Of a stretch of 64,000 nucleotides of DNA, positions 61,107 to 64,000 are shown piece by piece (position 1 is the stretch's first letter; every line of letters starts with the position of its first letter). The stretch is from CAVRTM01 sp963696105 (lineage in GTDB: Bacteria; Actinomycetota; Actinomycetes; Actinomycetales; Dermatophilaceae). The notes below the pieces were generated by a model, which was not told where the DNA came from, did no database searches, and saw only the letters and a list, made by a program, of their open reading frames with translations. Position numbers and translations under genes: made by a program. The stretch is taken from positions 62,001 through 126,000 of the forward strand of contig CAVOIP010000001.1 of NCBI GenBank assembly GCA_963696105.1, in the 5' to 3' direction.

Positions 61107-62381
61107 CTACGCGTGGGCGGAGTCGGATGCCGGCCGTGCAGCGCGACCGACGAGGGCGTAGCCGCCGACGGCGCAGGCGGCCGCGGCGAGGGCGACCCCG
61201 CCGAGGGGAACTGCGGTTCCGGCGCCTGCCACGCCGACCAGCGGGGCGGCCACTGCCCCGAACCCGAAGCGGGCCAGGCCCAGGAGGGAGGAGGCGGACC
61301 CTGCGACGTCGGGGTGGTGCTCCAGTGCCAGGGACGTCGCGGGGGGTGTCGTGACGGCCACCCCGCTGACCATGACGAACAGCGAGATCACCATGGCTGG
61401 AAGCGGCAGCTGGGCTGCGCCGGTGACGAGTACGCCGAAAGCTCCGGCGAGGACCATCGCGAGGCCGGTGGCGAGGACGCCGTGGGGCGACCAGCGCTCC
61501 GACGTGCGGCCGGCGATGAACCCGAACACCATGAACCCCAGCGAGTTCAGCCCGAACGCGAACGAGTACCCCTGTGGGGAGAGCCCGTACACGCCTTGCA
61601 GGACGAAGGTGGCTCCGCTGAGGTAGGCGAAGATGGCGGCATTGGTGAAGCCGCTGACGAGGACCGCGCCCAGAAGGACCTGGTCCCTGAGGAGCCGGCG
61701 AAACACGCGCACGCTGTCAGCCAGCCCGCCAGTGTGGCGTCGGGCAGGTGGCAGCGTTTCCCGCAGGACACCACCGCTCGCCGCGAGGATGAGAACGCCG
61801 ACGGCGGCGAGGAACACGAACGTCCCGCGCCAGTCGGTGAGCTTCGCGAGCTGGCCGCCGATCACGGGGCCGATGATGGCGGCCAGACCGGCCAGGACGG
61901 TGAGCCGGCCGTAGTAGCGCAGGAGCCGGCCACCGGTGAACAGGTCGCGGCCGGCGGCCTGGGCGATGACGATGCCGACCGCGCCGGCCAGCCCCTGCAC
62001 CAGACGGGCTGCGATGAGGGTCTCGATGGTCGGGGCGACCGCGCACAGCACGGAGGCAGCGATGTAGGCGGTCACCCCGACCAGGAGCGGCCGCCGTCGC
62101 CCGAAACGGTCGGACAGCGGCCCGGCTACGACCTGCCCGAGCGCAAGCCCGAGCAGACACGTGGTCACCGTCAGCTGAGCAGCCGAGGTGCTGGCGCCGA
62201 GGTCGGTCGCGAGGGAGGGTAGAACCGGAAGGTAGAGGTCCATGGAGATGGGCCCGAAGATGGTCAGGAGGCACAGGACGACTCCCAGTGCCCGGCCGTG
62301 TGATGCCTCGCCGGGCGTGAAGGGGGCGGGGGCGGAGCCGGTGGACCGGTACTGGGGTGTGTCCGCCAGGGGTGTCGGCAT
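61107..62381 (-). CDS. Bcr/CflA-family multidrug efflux MFS transporter
   Basis: A 424-residue 12-TM transporter. It has IFGPISMDLYLPVLPSLATDL at helix 1, the motif A GPLSDRFGRRRPLLVG, LARLVQGLAGAVGIVIAQA-like sequence (AARLVQGLAGAVGIVIAQA) and the Bcr motif FAYLSGATFVLQ. Exports drugs by proton antiport. It follows the zinc alcohol dehydrogenase gene on the same strand, 117 bp downstream. Confidence 0.9.
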   Translation of the reverse strand: MPTPLADTPQYRSTGSAPAPFTPGEASHGRALGVVLCLLTIFGPISMDLYLPVLPSLATDLGASTSAAQLTVTTCLLGLALGQVVAGPLSDRFGRRRPLLVGVTAYIAASVLCAVAPTIETLIAARLVQGLAGAVGIVIAQAAGRDLFTGGRLLRYYGRLTVLAGLAAIIGPVIGGQLAKLTDWRGTFVFLAAVGVLILAASGGVLRETLPPARRHTGGLADSVRVFRRLLRDQVLLGAVLVSGFTNAAIFAYLSGATFVLQGVYGLSPQGYSFAFGLNSLGFMVFGFIAGRTSERWSPHGVLATGLAMVLAGAFGVLVTGAAQLPLPAMVISLFVMVSGVAVTTPPATSLALEHHPDVAGSASSLLGLARFGFGAVAAPLVGVAGAGTAVPLGGVALAAAACAVGGYALVGRAARPASDSAHA

Positions 62382-62498
62382 GCTGAGTTCCTTTCGGACA
62401 GGGAGACGCCGGCCCAGCAGCGCTTCCAGGGCGCGGCGGCCGGGCCGGCGTCGATCGGGTCGTTGGTGGGTGCGCGACGCCGGGGCGGTGACGGAGCG

Positions 62499-63520
62499 TC
62501 AGACGGTGAGCAGCACCTTGGTGGCGGTGCGCTCGTCCATCGCCCGGTAGCCCTCGGCCGCCCGGTCGAGCGGCAGGGTGAGGTCGAAGACCTTGCCGGG
62601 GTCGATCCTGCGGTCCCAGATCAGCTGGATCAGGTCGGGCAGGAACCGCCGGACGGGAGCGGGGCCGCCGTGGATGTGGACGCCGGCCATGAAGAGCTCG
62701 TCGCCGGGGATCGCGACGTCGTGGGAGACACCGACGAAGCCGACGTGGCCGCCGGGGCGGGTCGGAGTGGATCGCCTGCATCATGGCTTCCTGGGTGCCG
62801 ACGGCCTCGATGACCGAGTGCGCGCCGAGACCGCCGGTGAGCTCCTTGACCCGCGCGACGCCCTCGTCGCCGCGCTCCTCGACGATGTCGGTCGCGCCGA
62901 ACTCGCGGGCGAGCGCCTGCCGGTCGGCGTGACGGCTGAAGACGATGATCCGTTCGGCGCCGAGCTGCTGGGCGGCGAGGACGCCGAGCAGCCCGACGGC
63001 GCCGTCGCCGACGACCGCGACGGTCTTCCCGGGCCCCGCCTCGGCGGCGACCGCGGCGAACCAGCCGGTGCCGAGCACGTCGGAGGCGGCCATGCAGGGA
63101 GGGGATCAGGTCGGCGTCGGGCCGTCCCGGGGTCGCGACGAGCGTGCCGTCGGCCAGCGGGATGCGAGCGAGCTCGGACTGGGTGCCGATAGTGCCCATC
63201 AGGACGCGGTGCACGCAGTACGCCTGGTAGCCGGCCTGACAGATCTCGCAGGTGTTGTCGGAGGCCCAGAAGGAGCCGACGACGAAGTCGCCGACCTTGA
63301 CGTTGCGCACCTCGGAGCCGATCTCCTCGACCACGCCGACGTACTCGTGCCCCATCACCTGGTGGTCGACCGGCTCGGCGCCGCGGTAGGGCCACAGGTC
63401 GCTGCCGCAGATGCAGGTCGCAGACAGCCGGATGACCGCGTCGGTCGGCTCGATGATCGTCGGGTCCTCGCGGTCCTCGACCCGTACGTCACCGGGTCCG
63501 TACATGACCACTCCACGCAT
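62499..63520 (-). CDS. Zinc-dependent alcohol dehydrogenase (two indels)
   Basis: Repaired, about 340 residues. The catalytic zinc region ATCICGSDLWPYRG and GHEYVGVVEEIG, structural-zinc-like NTCEICQAGYQAYC (only three Cys), cofactor motif VVGDGAVGLLGVLAA, and the end DERTATKVLLTV. Frame breaks near 62756 and 63098 are each one extra base after a codon's third position. It resembles glutathione-independent or threonine-dehydrogenase-like medium-chain ADHs; the substrate is unclear. It is divergent from an MmyB-type regulator. Confidence 0.86.
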
Positions 63521-63641
63521 CGCACGTGCTCCTTCTCACCGCTGTCGGCAGGCTGGTTCCTTTCCCAGCCGCAGGGGCCAACGGCCCCACGACATCGAGT
63601 GAACGCGCTGGCGCGGCGCGCTGGAAGTCCCTGTCGATGGG

Positions 63642-63652
63642 TGTACCGGCAG
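63642..63652 (+). promoter_or_regulatory. GTAC-C-GGCAG motif in the ADH/MmyB intergenic region
   Basis: TGTACCGGCAG lies 52 nt before the second MmyB-type regulator gene, flanked by GGGTG and CACCC which extend it as an imperfect inverted repeat. It is the counterpart of the site at 59123. Confidence 0.4.
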
Positions 63653-63703
63653 GGCACCCTTCGTGGCGGCCGGCCGGGGTCGGGGCGGCTTAGGCTCGGT
63701 GGC

Positions 63704-64000
63704 GTGGACAACCGTCCGAGGTGCGCGAGTTCCTCACCACGCGCCGCGCCCGCCTCACCCCCGACCAGGTCGGCCTCCCGGCCGACGGGGACCCGACGCG
63801 TCCCCGGCCTGCGCCGCAGCGAGGTCGCCGCGGTCGCTGGGCTCAGCGTCGAGTACTACGCGCGGCTCGAGCGCGGCCAGATCGCGGGTGCCTCGTCTGG
63901 CGTCCTCGACGCCCTGGCGCGGGCGCTGCAGCTCGACGAGACCGAACGGGCCCACCTGTTCGACCTCGCCCGGGCCGCCGACGGCATCCCGACCTCGGGC
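63704..64000 (+). CDS. XRE-family MmyB-type regulator, N-terminal part (two indels, cut by window edge)
   Basis: The visible part gives, when repaired, EVREFLTTRRARLTPDQVGL, GLRRSEVAAVAGLSVEYYAR (helix-turn-helix), LERGQIAGASSGVLDALARA and ERAHLFDLARAADG, closely similar to the regulator at 59173. A third codon base is missing near 63713, and one is doubled near 63802. The MmyB-like domain lies beyond the window. It probably controls the divergent alcohol dehydrogenase gene. Confidence 0.8.
   Translation, partial: MDNRPRCASSSPRAAPASPPTRSASRPTGTRRVPGLRRSEVAAVAGLSVEYYARLERGQIAGASSGVLDALARALQLDETERAHLFDLARAADGIPTSG

Overview
The window is about 64 kb of very GC-rich actinobacterial chromosome. 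A mycothiol S-conjugate amidase (mca), a glmS-acpS-alr-tsa gene block, a DUF222/HNH (13E12-family) gene and an F420-type luciferase-like oxidoreductase all point to a mycothiol-producing Actinomycetia member. Nocardioidaceae or a neighbouring family seems likely, but that placement is inference. I see no rRNA or tRNA genes, phage, insertion sequence or CRISPR array.

Layout. 0-2.9 kb: edge of an olefin (OleA/OleB) locus, a YigZ-family gene and msrA. 3-9.4 kb: a LacI regulator, a YczE-like membrane protein, cystathionine gamma-synthase, threonine ammonia-lyase and a DrrAB-like ABC exporter; everything from 4.5 kb on is riddled with single-base indels. 9.5-16.9 kb: greA, a DUF4307 protein, mca, a hemolysin-III-like membrane protein, a 4Fe-4S photolyase, a cis-prenyl transferase and PhoH2. 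17-20.7 kb: a secreted lytic-transglycosylase-like protein behind an elaborate regulatory leader, then fumC and coaA. 20.7-29.5 kb: one tight nine-gene operon, glmS-acpS-nnr-alr-hydrolase-tsaE-tsaB-rimI-tsaD, joining amino-sugar and D-alanine supply for the wall to tRNA t6A modification. 29.6-38.6 kb: a GH13 glucosidase, the mutA-mutB-meaB methylmalonyl-CoA mutase operon, a nucleoside hydrolase and a ribokinase.

38.8-64 kb is more accessory: a PhoD-type phosphatase, two drug-efflux MFS proteins, GNAT acetyltransferases, a DUF222/HNH gene, a DUF1326/DUF2182 pair, an AI-2E-type permease, a SigJ-like sigma factor divergent from an ArsR-SRPBCC-reductase operon, a secreted GDPD, and two XRE/MmyB-type regulators. 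Each MmyB regulator is divergent from oxidoreductase genes (two aldo/keto reductases plus an SDR remnant in one case; a zinc alcohol dehydrogenase plus an MFS in the other).

Most notable signals. (1) About fifty frameshifting indels sit, almost without exception, at the third codon position and look like G/C wobble alleles written twice or dropped; this suggests a consensus of two strains, not true pseudogenes. (2) A 32-bp-period tandem repeat occurs at three intergenic sites. (3) Upstream of the transglycosylase are four 9-bp-spaced GTCACA boxes (MtrA-like), then a three-way-junction RNA with a competing helix and a terminator, which is a candidate riboswitch. (4) Two adjacent TACG-N4-CGTA palindromes precede the hemolysin-III-like gene. 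(5) A GTAC-Y-GGCAG motif is shared by both MmyB intergenic regions.
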